Below, piece by piece: positions 21,446 to 33,288 of a stretch of 64,000 bases of DNA. How positions within the stretch are numbered: position 1 is the first letter of the stretch; every line of letters begins with the position of its first letter. A program made the position numbers and the translations under genes. The stretch covers positions 124,001 to 188,000 of the forward strand of contig CAMPDV010000208.1 in NCBI GenBank assembly GCA_946699065.1. Direction: 5' to 3'. The notes beneath the pieces were generated by a model that saw only the letters and a list, made by a program, of their open reading frames with translations, did no database searches and had not been told where the DNA came from. This stretch comes from Loxodes magnus (Eukaryota; Ciliophora; Karyorelictea; Loxodida; Loxodidae).

Positions 21446-24309
21446 TCATCTTTCAAATGCTATGACATACTTCTATAGAGGGCAATAACTTTTCATATTT
21501 TTCAAGTATTTTATATACACTTTACTAGAATTATCTAGTCTTTTTCTTAACATCTCGTCAATCCTTGCATTTACCTTTTCCCTTTATAAATTTGTCTAGA
21601 TTTTTTCAGAATTTCCTTTCTTGCTTTAAACTATTTATTTGCTAGTATATCTTTCAGTTGCATATTATTATTATTCTGATGGAACATCTACAACTACCTA
21701 CTCTATAATCGCCTTTGATACTTCATTGTTCTACTTCTTCACTTCTTTAGTTACATTTTTCAAATCTTCTTCTTCTTCTTCTTCTTCTTCTTCTTCTTCA
21801 TCTCCACCTTACTCACTTTCACAACTAAATTTCTAAATATTAAAATACTTACATATCCATTCTCCTATATCGAAAGCTCTTGAGATAAAATTTATACATC
21901 TCTATAAGATAACGTTTAAATAGCCTAGCTTCTCCTCTAATAAGTCTTTTACAGTTCTCCAAGCTGTTTGCTTAACTCCTAAATAAATCTCAACTCTATG
22001 GCTAGTACATCTGTCATATGATCATTCTTTCAGTAATTGAACTAAACATTTACTTTCTCTTCCTACGAAGAACTATTTTCTTCTGGAAAATACATTCTAA
22101 ATTCTTTTAATAAGCTGTTAGGAATAAATCCATTATTAATTATATTCATCAGTTACTATATCACTTTTCTACATTGTTACTCATCACTTTTGCTCACAAT
22201 TTATTTACGATCGAACGATTACAAATCATATCATTTACAATTTTATATATTTCTGATATTTACAAACGCTATCTTATTATTTTTCTAGACTGCTTATACT
22301 ATTTCCTACATATCTTTATTACTTAGTATCTTCCATACGACATCATTTTAAACTTTCTCCTTCTAAAACTTTATAGTGAAGCTATCGTTTTCTTACTAAT
22401 CAATTATATGACTTTTCTATATCTATATCCATATAAGATGACTCTATTTTGAGTGTTTCTAGATTTAAAAGAGTTAACTTGCTTTAATAAGATAATTGTA
22501 CTAATTGTTAATCTAATATGTCTTAAAATTAATAGACTCTTTATCATTTAGCATGCTATATACATATCAGTTATATAGAACTGTAAATCCTCCATAGTTT
22601 GTCATTTCTTAGTATATCTGATTATTGTCCAAATTCTTATTACTAAAAAGTTAAAAAACGAAGAAAGAACTAAAGGGAATAATCAAAGCGTATTGTTATA
22701 TAAACTCTTTAAGACCTTTTCTTTCCAAATATAGACCAAGTGAGGCTAATTGGAAACTATTAAGTTAGAAATCTCTAGCTTATTACTTTAAGTAGTTATA
22801 GAGTAAAACCATTTAGCATTATATAAACTCTGCTTCTTATCCTTCTTCTATACTAAAGTTAGACTAGTTCTTTAAAGCTGTAAATTAATCATGTAAGAAG
22901 TCTTAAAATGATTGGGTGTTAAAGATATGAAATATTAAACCTTTTATTATCTTTTTATTGTTTTTCTTTTATTTTTTATCATATAGTTCTTTAAGTATCT
23001 TCATTTGAGTTAGTTGTTACTAAACGTTAAATTTACTCTTTTCCTGTATATGTATTTTGCTTTAAATTAACTCTATTTTTTCACTGAAAATGTTTTCTTA
23101 GAGTAAATAAGGCTTCAACTCACTTTCATAAACTAGTTTTTTATACTCTTTATGAACTATATCCTTTTATTGACCATAAAATAGTGAATAAGTAGAGTTA
23201 GTAGGTTACTCTATCGTAAGTTAGTTCTATCTAGTTTGAATGTTTGGCTAACTATTTTAGTGTATATCTGTATGATTATTAGTTTAGTTAAAAGCTTCAT
23301 TTTAGTTTAGTTCTTATTTAATCTTTGTACTGGTATACTCTGATAGTAATGATGCAAGGTATAATTTTTCTTAATTTGATAGATACTAGAACTCTTCACT
23401 TAAACTGTTAATAATATCTTCTAAGTTTGACTTAGATAGAAGATTAGTAATTTATTATGCTTAAGTGTCTTACTATTCACTATGTTCTTCTATTTCTTAT
23501 AAGCAAATCATATTTCTAATTATCATCTTCACTTGATGAATCATTATTTACTCATAGTCTCTAACTTCTTTACCTTAACTTATTTATTCCATTACTTCAT
23601 AGGGTAAATATTAGTAGTTCTTATACTCACTTTCTAGTATATAAACTACTTGTTATTTAATAGCTTCAATAGGTTGCATATAGTGTTATATTTCACTTAT
23701 ATCTTCATTCACATATAGAGAGTCACATGTTAAGACTATAAACTTATTTTACTTTAGTGTTCTCAGAATTAACTTTAGAATATTATATATAAATACTTCC
23801 ATCTACTAACAAGTAAAATTATTACTTTTCTACTTTCTGTTTTATAATAGGGTTTTTAAGGGATGCATATTCTATCAAGAAGTCATTTCGTATAGGTTAA
23901 AAATGAGATTGTTATTAGATAGTTGTGATATAAGATGATGTCTCATTTATTAAGCGTTGCATGATTTATCATTCTTTATTTACACTTTTAATTACTCTAA
24001 GTCTTTATATACTTCAAGTTTTAATAAAGTTTATTTATTTTATTTCTAAGCATGCAAATAAAGCTCTATCCTTTATTCCCCAACTACCAAAGTTCTATTA
24101 ATATGACAGTTGCTAAGCCCTAAAGATTTGAAAGGAAAGTTAATTAGATAATTTTAACTTGCTTTATCAAACAGGCTCTATAGCTTTTTAAGTGACTAAT
24201 GACTGTTTTATATTTATTGAACTAAATGATTTATACTAGATGAGTCTGTTCTTTGGTTTAAAGTGCTAACTTACTGTATGTTTGAAGTATCATCTTCTCT
24301 CTGCTTCAT
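21446..24309 (-). CDS. large protein of unknown function, one short intron
   Basis: The ATG at 24309 begins MKQREDDTSNIQQVSTLNQR. The frame stays open for about 2.46 kb with TGA used only where Trp is plausible (YNWYV, CKWYD, NYWKN) beside TGG (VVWKI). At 21833-21852 a 20-nt segment GTAAGT...TTTAG interrupts it. Removing it gives exactly 948 codons to TGA at 21446-21448 and joins the body to an acidic tail, GGD followed by 11 Glu, then a Lys/Glu-rich helical C terminus (NARIDEMLRKRLDNSSKVYI). Before the intron lies a helical stretch, ELRFIQELSKQLGELQKTYQ. The central part looks alpha-helical and mixed in charge, with no signal peptide or membrane span. No family is recognised. It is the longest gene here and the best non-kelch support for the recoded reading. 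Confidence 0.65.
21766..21798 (+). repeat. (CTT)11 microsatellite within coding DNA
   Basis: Eleven CTT units, read on the minus strand in frame as 11 GAA (Glu) codons near the C terminus of the large gene. Confidence 0.95.
21833..21852 (-). other. probable 20-nt spliceosomal intron
   Basis: On the minus strand the segment starts GTAAGT and ends TTTAG, is pure A/T between, and sits exactly where the large gene must change frame by two bases to enter its poly-Glu tail. Introns this short are known from ciliates. A 28-nt alternative ending at the next AG would not restore the frame. Confidence 0.6.
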
Positions 24310-26651
24310 ATTATATCTATTACTATAATTTTCCCATATATACTATATTTCTACAAGAAATGGAAATAATTTTGTAAATAGCCCTTTTTATTTATACTGC
24401 TAAAGTAAGATTCTAGTAACTAAACAAGAAATAGAGAGTAAATTTTAATTTACATTGAAATATTTTAAAGACAAATAATTAGGTTATTATAATGTTTAGT
24501 CTATTTAAAATAATATTACTTGCTTTTCTCTTATATTTTAAGTTTATTTTTTATAATTTTAAACATTTCTTTAGTGATAATTTTATTAAAAAGTTACATT
24601 CAAAAGTTTTTAACTTTTAAAGTTTGTTTTTTTAAGTAGTTTGTAAGTGAATCAGTTTTTATTTTTATTTAAAAATAATGAAATATATAGTAATTTTAAG
24701 TTAATAGATAAATATGTTCTGCTTAAGATAATTACATATTATTTAATTAGATTTTGATATCTAGATAAGTTTACATGGAACGATAGATAATATTTCCCTA
24801 TTGAATTAATATAAGTATATAAAACAAAGGCTTATAATAATTCTTTAAAGATACACTACAAGTTAAATAAAAATAATCTTTAAAGTTAATTATTTTAATT
24901 TTTTTATTAAATATATGTGAAAGTTTTATTTATTTTACTTATAAGCTAACTAAGAAACATATATAAGCTTAAAAATAGATAAATTTCATATAAATTTAGT
25001 ATCATAAATCCATATAAAAAAGCAAAGTTAAAAATTATGAAGATAAGAATAGGAAAGATATGCTTTTGAAGATTTACAGAAACCCTAAATTTTGTTAATG
25101 TTTAGTACTCTTTTGTAAATAAAATAAAATAAAATAAAATAAAAGTAGCTTCTTATATCAGATAAATTTTTGCTTATATTTTTAAACTTTATTGTACTAA
25201 ATGATGTATTTAAAATTCTTATTTAGTGAGAAAATTTCAAATTAAAACAAAAAATTTTTAAGTTTTTTAGAAAAGAAAGCAATAAACAATATTTTAAATA
25301 AAAAATAATAAAGAAATTTAAAGTTAACATAAAAATGCAAGAGAATAAGTCTAATTTTTTTATCATAATTTAGTCTTCTGTAAATATCTAGTCCAATGAA
25401 TTAGATAAAGAATAAAATAATAAAATTTAACATATAGTCAAAAACATTCAATTTTAATTAGAAAATCTATTAATTAAATTACGAAAATAAAAAAGTGAAA
25501 GGGTAAAGCAAAGTTGCTTACTCCGGAAAAATAGTTTTATTTAAATACTTAATTATATTATTAAAATGTTATAAGGTATAGTCTAATTAATTTTAATAAT
25601 AAAAATTTTGATATAATAAGTGTTATAATCTTATTTAATTACAAAAGCAAAGCATAAGTAATAATTAATATTTAAAATATAAATTTAACTTATTATATAA
25701 AGAAATAAATTAAATATTATAGATAATTTAAAAAATAATAACATAGAATTTTTTATAAAATTTAACTATTTAAAAACTTTTAAATTTAGAAATAAAAAAA
25801 TATTTAATTAAATTTTTTTTTTTATTATATAATTTTTTTTTATTTTAGAATATTGAAACAAAAATAAAAATAATAAAAAAATAAAATAAAATAGAATTCT
25901 TGATTATTTTGCCTTTAAATTTCTCACAAGATAAAATTATATTTATTTTAAGTAAATTCTTCTTTTTATTTTGAAATGACATTTTGATAAATTAAAGGTT
26001 TAAATATGAAATATTTTACTTTTTATTTTAAATGACATTCATTTATATTGTTTAAATATTGTTTAGTACAATAAAAAATTGAAAGCAAAATAAATGATTA
26101 AATAAAATGTTTATATAAAATCCAAACATTTATTTAAAATATATAATGCAAAGATCTTAAGTTCACAATAAAGTAATTGAAATTAAAAATCCATTTAGAT
26201 ATTATTTAACAAATCAGAGAAAAATAAAAATTTATATATCATCATGAAAATGTTTATAATTGATGTATTAAAAAATAAAAATGTTTAGAAAATTAATATA
26301 AAATTCCAAAACAATTATAAATTTATAAGATTATTTCTTATAAATACTTTTTATGAATTACTTATTATTCTCCAAAGTATAACTTTTTATTTTTATTTTA
26401 TTTTTATCATTTTTAGATATTTCTAAGTAAATTTAGTTTATTTAATTTAAATAAATATTAATTTAATCTTTAAATATACTAATTTAGAATATTTTTAGAG
26501 ACAAAATTAAAAAAACTTTTATGTTTTTAGCAAAATTAATCTAAATTTAAGAAAAATTATTATATAATAAAAAAGTGGCTTTTAATAAACAACAAATCTC
26601 TCTTAACATATATCTTAAAATAAGAACAAATAAATAAATAGACTATATTAT
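24310..26651. other. AT-rich spacer with an AAAAT repeat
   Basis: 2.3 kb of A/T-rich DNA upstream of the large gene. It holds a short pentanucleotide repeat (AAAAT, four full units, 25117-25144) and several A/T homopolymer-rich runs. I see no gene. Confidence 0.5.
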
Positions 26652-26955
26652 AGAGCGCGTAGCATTCTTAATGGTACCCAGCTTTTAAATTAATTTTATT
26701 TAATGTTAATAAAATTTCTCCTTGGAAGTTTCCTCCAGTGCTTCACTCCTTTGGGAATTCTGTCTTCTAATAGTGCATGGTCGAAGCAATGCCCCAAGAG
26801 ACCTAATCTTCTAGCATCTTTCAACATCCATTACTCAATGTCATCAGTTCTTTCCTCTTGGTTCCTGACGAGATTCTTCTTCAGTTATCGCCTCTGAAGT
26901 ACTTTCTTATGCTATGTGTTAAATTAATCTCAATTGGAGGATTGCTCCTCCCTAT
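26652..26955 (-). ncRNA. structured RNA-like element, inverted copy
   Basis: The only member on the minus strand. Reading the minus strand it shares GAAAGTACTTC, CGTCAGGAACCAAGAGG, GTTGAAAGATGC, AGGTCTCTTGG and the AAATTTTATTAAC segment with the plus-strand copies, and ends in the ACGCGCTCT arm of the 3' hairpin. The central CCG/CGG hairpin is lost or replaced, so this copy is the most diverged in the middle. It stands alone, with no RING-kelch gene within several kb. A 64-codon standard-code ORF on the plus strand overlaps it and is considered spurious. Confidence 0.55.
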
Positions 26956-27092
26956 TTAAAATCTATAATAACATGTTCTGACCGAACAAAAACCTTAACA
27001 AAAAGAATAAAATTAATTTCAAGAATAGTTTGTACAATTAGTTCATCAAATAATAACAAATCTTTAATTAAAGTAAAATAATAAAAATAAAA

Positions 27093-27600
27093 ATGCTAGA
27101 ATAAATATTAGATAAAATAGACGAAGAACTAAACCTTTAATTTTCATCTATAGATGAGGCTATAAATCAGATATAAGCTCAAATGGTTCAAAAAATAAAC
27201 GAGATTGATTAATAATTTAATCAAATTCCTCAAATTTTTTAATTTTAATTTTAATTTTCGATATTCTAATGTTAAATAAAAGAACTGTAGGAAAAACAGA
27301 CATTATAATCGGAAATTATTAAAATAACTACGGGAAATAAGGATGTGCGCCTATGGAATTAGAAAAAACGATATGTAATATTATATAGGAAGAAAAATTC
27401 GTTGCTACATATGTTAAAAGCAATATAATTACAAAAGATGCTGAAAAAACTTAGAGAATTATAACAAAAATAAATAAGTCATTTTGAAAGATTTATTTAA
27501 AACTGACCATCAAAAACTGGACTAAACCTATAATAAGAAATTCTATGATTCGAGTTACAACTTACCTAAAAAAATAATTTATCACTAATTTATTTCTTTA
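27093..27600 (+). CDS. Q-rich coiled-coil gene, relative of the array gene
   Basis: The ATG at 27093 begins MLEQILDKIDEELNLQFSS, then INQIQAQMVQKINEIDQQFN, matching in order the coiled coil of the gene at 41514-42319 and its array copies (SIDESLNKIQSQIV, IDKQFNEVPQMFQF). Further on, in a +1 frame, GRKIRCYICQKQYNYKRCWK matches the zinc-knuckle-like segment of the array gene, but the array His is Tyr here. The frame change falls in an A-run near 27314-27320 and could be a short intron, an indel or an error. With a metal-binding residue lost and a frame change this may be a decayed copy. The 3' end is uncertain. Confidence 0.45.
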
Positions 27601-28269
27601 AGATTTTAATTTTTAACAATATTATCTTTTATTAATTTTTAGAAATAATTAATTATTTTTTTAATTTATTTCTAAATTTCATTTTATGTCCATATGATTC
27701 ATAAGTAAGATACAACCAATAAACTTAAAAATAAAGTTATTAATAATTTTAGCCTTTTAATAAGCTCTCAGTTTAGTTAAAAAAATTATATCTTTATATG
27801 AAAAGTTATTTTAATTACAACTATAAAATTTGTTTATCTTTATTTATAAAAGTATTTATTAATAACTGTTTTAAGCTTCTGAATTAAAGTCAAAATTATT
27901 TCTAAATTTTTAATTAAATTATTTTTCTTAGTTTTTATATTTAAAATATGATTAAAGCTGAAATTATAATTTATTATTTATGAGAGCAAAAAATTTTTAC
28001 AAATTTCAATTTTTTTCGTCATTTTCGCTTTTAGTTTTTAACTTTTGAAATATCATATGTACTATTATTTTATTTATCTTCAAAATTTTTTTTTAATTCA
28101 ATGATTTTTTAAACTTTTAATTTTATAAATTTTACTTTCTTTAATTATTTGTCTTATTTTATTAAAATTTTAATTTTACTAAATCAAAAATAAAATTGTC
28201 ATAAATTATAGTTTTATTTTTATAATTAATTCAAAATTTATTTGAGAAGACATGATAAATTAAATACTG
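27601..28269. other. AT-rich spacer
   Basis: A/T-rich DNA between two coding-like regions; nothing supported. Confidence 0.45.
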
Positions 28270-28977
28270 ATATTCTTTGAGGTATTTCAACCTTTCCAGC
28301 AAACCTCTAAGTTACTCTAGAGACTAAATAAAAAGTTGTAAGTTTCTATAACTTATCTTCTTACTAATCACTTGATCCTTGATTTATTCTTTTGCCTAGA
28401 TAATATTTTATTTTTTCTTTTATATATTTCTTATTTAGTTGAATAGAATATTTCTTTTTCTCTTATTAGTTTAAGTTGATGTTTTTTCTTCTTTTTATTC
28501 TCCTACTTCTTCTAGTGATTTCAAAACTTTTATTTAAGTTGTGAAATTTCTAACATTTTTTCATAGCGGCGTTAGAGAGTTGCAGAATAATACCTTTGCG
28601 CTTATCATTTAGCTTTAAATCTTGCATTTGTTGTTCTTCTTCATAAAATCATTAAGCCTTTTCCTTACTCATTTAGTTCATTTTAATGCTAAATTTTTAA
28701 TGATTTCTCTATTTATTCTATCCCATTTCTCCTTTTTTTCTGTTTCTATTGTTTTGATCTATAAATAGCTATTCTAGTTTTTTTTGAAATATTTTAAAAA
28801 GGTGTTAAGGTTTCTTTCTTAGGTCATGAGTTTCTATTCTATTTCAAGTTTTTCCATTAGTTTCCTGTTGTCTTTACTCATTTTTAACATCTTACTGAGG
28901 TCAAGCAACACTTTATTCAGCTAATTATAGTTTATTTACTCCTCTGTGGTACAATTAGTGATTTTTGAGTGCTTCAT
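28270..28977 (-). CDS. coiled-coil gene or pseudogene
   Basis: A minus-strand ATG at 28977 opens MKHSKITNCTTEEQINYNQ, followed by LLDLSKMLKMSKDNRKLMEK and a long charged helical run. Near 28690 the best-looking frame changes (MSKEKAQ, then EEEQQMQDLKLNDKRKG), and it changes again near 28560. All frames are rich in Lys, Glu and Asn, so the choice is weak. Coding-like composition also extends upstream to about 29110. The repeated frame changes suggest a pseudogene or several short introns. No family is recognised. Confidence 0.35.
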
Positions 28978-29119
28978 ACTTTTAACCTATTTTCAAAATT
29001 TCTCTTCAAAGATGAGAGTCTCTATTTGATTATCGACTTTTTTGGTGGCTTTTTCCTGGCCTTAGTCTCTCTAGGATGTTTTTATTTCTATTATTTTGGA
29101 GCTCTTTAAAATCCTGATA

Positions 29120-29898
29120 TGAAATATAATATTTTTTTATCTTTCACAAAATTTATAAATTTTATTTATATCAACAAATAATTTTCTTATTCTATATCAA
29201 TTTTACATAAATTGAACATTTAAATTATAAAAATTTAAATAAACTTTTATTTTATTTAACTTAAAATTCTTTATCATTAATCATATTTAATTGTTTTTTT
29301 TTTCACTTTTTAAGATTTATAAATTTAATTTTTTAATTTTTATTAGTATGTCTGCAACTTTATGTAAAACTAATGAATTCTATATTTTATTCGTTTCAAA
29401 GATTTATTTTTATAATTTTAATTTTATAATTAATATCTTTTATATTTCTTATCACTACAAATTCATTAATTGCAATTTTATTTAATATGTTCATTATTAA
29501 TTTTTAAATTTATAATAATACATGAAATTTTTAAAAATAAAGTTTAATTATTTGATAATGGTAATTTATGTGTGAAAAGCATAAAGAATTTAAAAGAATA
29601 AAATAAAACAAGTTCTAAATAAAATAAACAGTTAAATAATAGAAATAACTATTGAAAAAGTATAATATTTATAAAGTTTAAAATATTGATTGTGGATTTA
29701 AAAAACTAAGCAACAAAAAATTTAATTATTGTATTTAAACTCAAAAAATTTATGATATATTTAAACTTAAAATTTAAATAACTTTTAGATTTATAAATAA
29801 TTGAGATAAATATAATCAAAATATGTTAGCAATTATTTTCAAATCTTGCTCTAAATTATTAATAATTTATATAATTTTAAAATAAAAATATAAAATGG
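29120..29898. other. AT-rich spacer
   Basis: A/T-rich DNA without supported features. A 64-codon standard-code ORF at 29291 is Phe/Ile/Tyr-rich translated spacer. Confidence 0.5.
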
Positions 29899-30915
29899 AT
29901 GACTTCAAAATGGGTTTTTATCACTTCGTCAAAACAGGAGAGAAAACCAGAAGCATCTTCTCTAACTAAATCCTAGTTTTAACTAATCCAATCTTCTTTT
30001 GACTAAAATTTACCAATAGGAAGGAAATTAAAAAAAATAGAGTAATAAATTCGCGCGGCTTTCTTTTATCAACAGACAGATAGGCACTGACGAAAAAATT
30101 TTGATTGAAATGTTAATATATCTCTCAATACCTCATCTTGAAAACTGGAAAAAGAGATCATTAGACTGAATTTCTGAAAATAATAACTAAAAAATGTATA
30201 AAACTTAGATAATAATGTAAGACACTTCATTGATATCGTTGATTTAGATAATATTGAAATAGAGCAAATGGAATCTTAATATAATAAACTGTAAATTTGT
30301 CAATTTATCGAAAAATTTATAAGAGGACTTTAACTAATAAAAGAAAGAGCAGTTAGAAATAATTCAAAATTCATAAAACACAAAGATAGTAATGAGGTAA
30401 ATATTGTAGTTCGGAGAGCTAGCATCGCTGTCTATTAATGATTGATAGGGCTAAAGAATGACATTTGAATAATGAAAGAGCAAGATGAGAAAAACTGAGT
30501 AGAATTAGATTCAAGACTCTAATATATTGAAGAAAATTTACAGAAACTTTTAAAAGAAATCCCATTGGCACAGGAAAATAAGGAAGAGCATTTCATAGAG
30601 CATGAAAAAAGATTCTAAATTTGCAACAAAACTTAACATTATGAAGAAAATATTTAACTTAAAAAAGAGAAAAAAGAAAATTTTTACGAAAAATTAAATT
30701 CTAGAGTCGAGATAAAGGGCTATTAAATTTATTCTTAAGGAGCTAGAAAAATTTGGGTAAAAATAAATCTCAAATACAAGGCATAAAATAATAAATAGCA
30801 AGAGATTAAATTAAAAACAAGGAGAAGTTAGAAAACAAAGTTATTATATTAACAAGAAAAATTTTGCTTTTAAGCTGAAAGACGAATTATATAAATGATT
30901 AAATTAATGATATAA
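29899..30915 (+). CDS. unknown protein with seven in-frame TGA
   Basis: The ATG at 29899 begins MTSKWVFITSSKQERKPEAS and the frame stays coding-like for about 337 codons. It includes IDIVDLDNIEIEQMESQYNK, a helical domain, and WVELDSRLQYIEENLQKLLK. Seven TGA codons fall between ordinary residues (for example RHW, FDW, FWKQQ, VYQW, NDIW, KNW), alongside TGG in SKW and KIW, so TGA reads naturally as Trp. Coding composition fades into A/T-rich sequence after about 30915, and no TGA follows in frame for some 200 bases, so the true end is unknown. No recognised domain. The next gene is convergent. Confidence 0.5.
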
Positions 30916-31128
30916 TTTTAAATTAAAATATTTGCTTTTATTTATATTAATACTTTTAGAATATAAAATTTTTTACATTAAATTTTATTGCAAAAGCTTT
31001 TTCATTAATAATTTTTATTAAAAAAAATGTGGAAATTCAAATTCAATTAAATTTTACTTTTATTCTATTTATTTTATTTTTAATTTAGTTTTGATACGTT
31101 TTTTCAAACAAAATGTCTATAATTAAAT

Positions 31129-32120
31129 TCAAAGTAATGAGTTTGTATATTTAGAATCTTCACTGAGAAAACTGTCAGATTCCAATGATATGCTTGGATG
31201 TAAAGCAAATATGAGTTAGTTCAAGCTTTATTTTCTACAATTATATTTCTTTCTAATCTCAGCAATAAAATTTCCTTACTTTATGAAAATTCAGCAAAAT
31301 ATGCATATCAAAAGATAATTCACAAAGAAAAAGGTATAAAAATAAGCTAAATTAGTTTTTGTAAACATAAAATTAGTAAAATTTAATATCTTGTTTCTAA
31401 AGGCTTATTCTTCTAGATAAAATGAGTCATTTAAATTATTAGTCTAGTAATATCCTAGAATCATATAATGAACTTAAGAAAAACGAGTCATTTTATCTTT
31501 CGAAATATATATATAATTTCTTGCATTTCTAGCGAAAAATTTTAAACTACTCGAATATCGGTTTTGCGAATTTTCTAAATTATTTGAATAATTAAATTGA
31601 CTGAATACAAAACTGGCAGCAAGAAAATAACTATGCAAAATAAGTATGTTCCTATTATTAAATTCTTTTTTTAGTAACTATTTAAAAATATTCAGATTAT
31701 TTCTGTAGTACCCATAAATAAAGGAAATATAAATAACACCAGAAGTTAGAAGATAACTATTTTTATGTATTGCTTCTAGGAAGTTCTTTAAAGCTACATG
31801 ATAAATTTTTTCAAAACAAAAAGGATAATAATATGTCAATATAAAATCTATAAAGAAAAATAAACTTAAATTAAGTGTAAAATTCTTTCTAAAATAAATA
31901 ATTACTAGTGTTTTTGAAAGCTTTCTTAAAGAATAAGATTCAGTATGTTTAAGATTTGTTTTATCATTGTATTAAAAATGAGCCATCATATTAGATTATA
32001 AATCTGACTATGCAAATTTTTCAAGCAAGCATACAAAATTATAGTAATCAAGCAAAATTAAAAAGCAAATCCATAAAATATTCCCGCAGAAATATAATAA
32101 ACAATCTCACTCAAATCCAT
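31129..32120 (-). CDS. multi-span membrane protein, unknown
   Basis: A minus-strand ATG at 32120 begins MDLSEIVYYISAGIFYGFAF, a hydrophobic segment typical of a first membrane span. Near 31990 the coding-like frame shifts by one (continuing SYSLRKLSKTLVIIYF), then runs to TGA 31129-31131. Further candidate spans are LFFFIDFILTYYYPFCF, YLLTSGVIYISFIYGYY, ILILHSYFLAASFVF and YFYTFFFVNYLLICIFCWIF, giving about five. Between them are polar loops, and the tail is charged (AEIRKKYNCRKQ). The shift may be an intron or an indel. No channel, transporter or receptor signature was recognised. The gene is convergent with the preceding plus-strand gene. Confidence 0.5.
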
Positions 32121-32937
32121 TTTAGTTAAATAATAAAAGTTACAATTATTTATACGATAAATTCTTATATAAATGCATTATTTAAAAAAAACAAAAATAA
32201 ATAATTATTAAAATATCTTAAATAAAGAAATAAAAAAATGAAGATAAAATAATATTTAAAAAAAAATTAAATAATTAGAAATATATTTAAAGACTTATTA
32301 CTATGAATCATATTAAAATTTTCTTAAAATTTTATTTTTTAAGCATATATTTAATAATTATAATTTTTTTGTATATTTATTTAATTTAAAAATTCTTTTA
32401 AATGTAAGATATCTTATTTTATTTTATAATATAAAACAATCGGAATATAATATATTCAAATATAAAAAAAAAATTAAATAATAGAAAGAAAAAGGATATT
32501 ATGCAGACATTTTAATATATTTATTTTTAACTATTATAACTAAAGCTAACGCTTTAATTTATAATTTTATTTTTATTTTTTCTAATTGCTTCATTATCAA
32601 ATTTTAAAGGCTTTTAATTATTCTACTTTATAATTTTTATTTAAAGTAATCTTCATATTCTAATCTTTCACTTACCTATATTAAATAAAGTCTCTTATTT
32701 TATTTTAACTAAATTTTCCTTTTTTTCAAAGTTATTGGTTTTTATAGTCTTTATTGAATTTTCAATCGACTTTGTCATAATATTTCAAATACTTATAGGC
32801 GTCAATATATTTTTTATTATTTAAAACTTAAATTAGTAGAAAGTTAGAGGGAGAAAAGCTTTTAATAATCTTGTTATACATTTAGACCTTAGAGAGGTTC
32901 TTAATTAGATACAAGATTTAAAAAGAATCATATCTGG
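32121..32937. other. AT-rich spacer
   Basis: A/T-rich DNA. Some coding-like sequence precedes the next ATG (about 32850-32937) and may be its 5' extension. Confidence 0.4.
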
Positions 32938-33288
32938 ATGATTATCCAAACTGAATAGAGGATTCAAATCTATGATAATGAAATATAAGAATTACTTAGT
33001 GATCCTTGCTTGCAGAAATTGATCATCACAATGTCTTCCATTATATCCATTATGAGATAGTTCGTAGAAAGCAGGTAAATGAAAGCTAAGCTTTCCTCAA
33101 ACATTCAAAGTTAATCTTTATTATTCATTTATTAAATGTAATCTGAAAAATATATAAATGTTTTGAAACTTTCCCAAAGATTTTGCAAGATTTTTATTTT
33201 AAGATATTTTATTAAAATTTTATTTAGTTAATCTTGCAGTAATTAAATTAGTAGTATTTTTAAATTGTTAAGGATCAAATTTATATGA
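32938..33288 (+). CDS. small unknown protein
   Basis: The ATG at 32938 begins MIIQTEQRIQIYDNEIQELL and runs 116 codons to TGA 33286-33288 without an internal TGA. The first 65 residues have a helical, balanced composition (SDPCLQKLIITMSSIISIMR, then QFVESRQMKAKLSSN); the tail is hydrophobic and A/T-driven. An alternative plus frame (KLEGEKLLIILLYIQTLERF) is open just upstream. No family is recognised. Confidence 0.4.

Noticed and set aside
21639..21836. Ser-rich plus-strand ORF
   Set aside because: The poly-Ser run is the antisense reading of the (GAA)11 tract of the large minus-strand gene.
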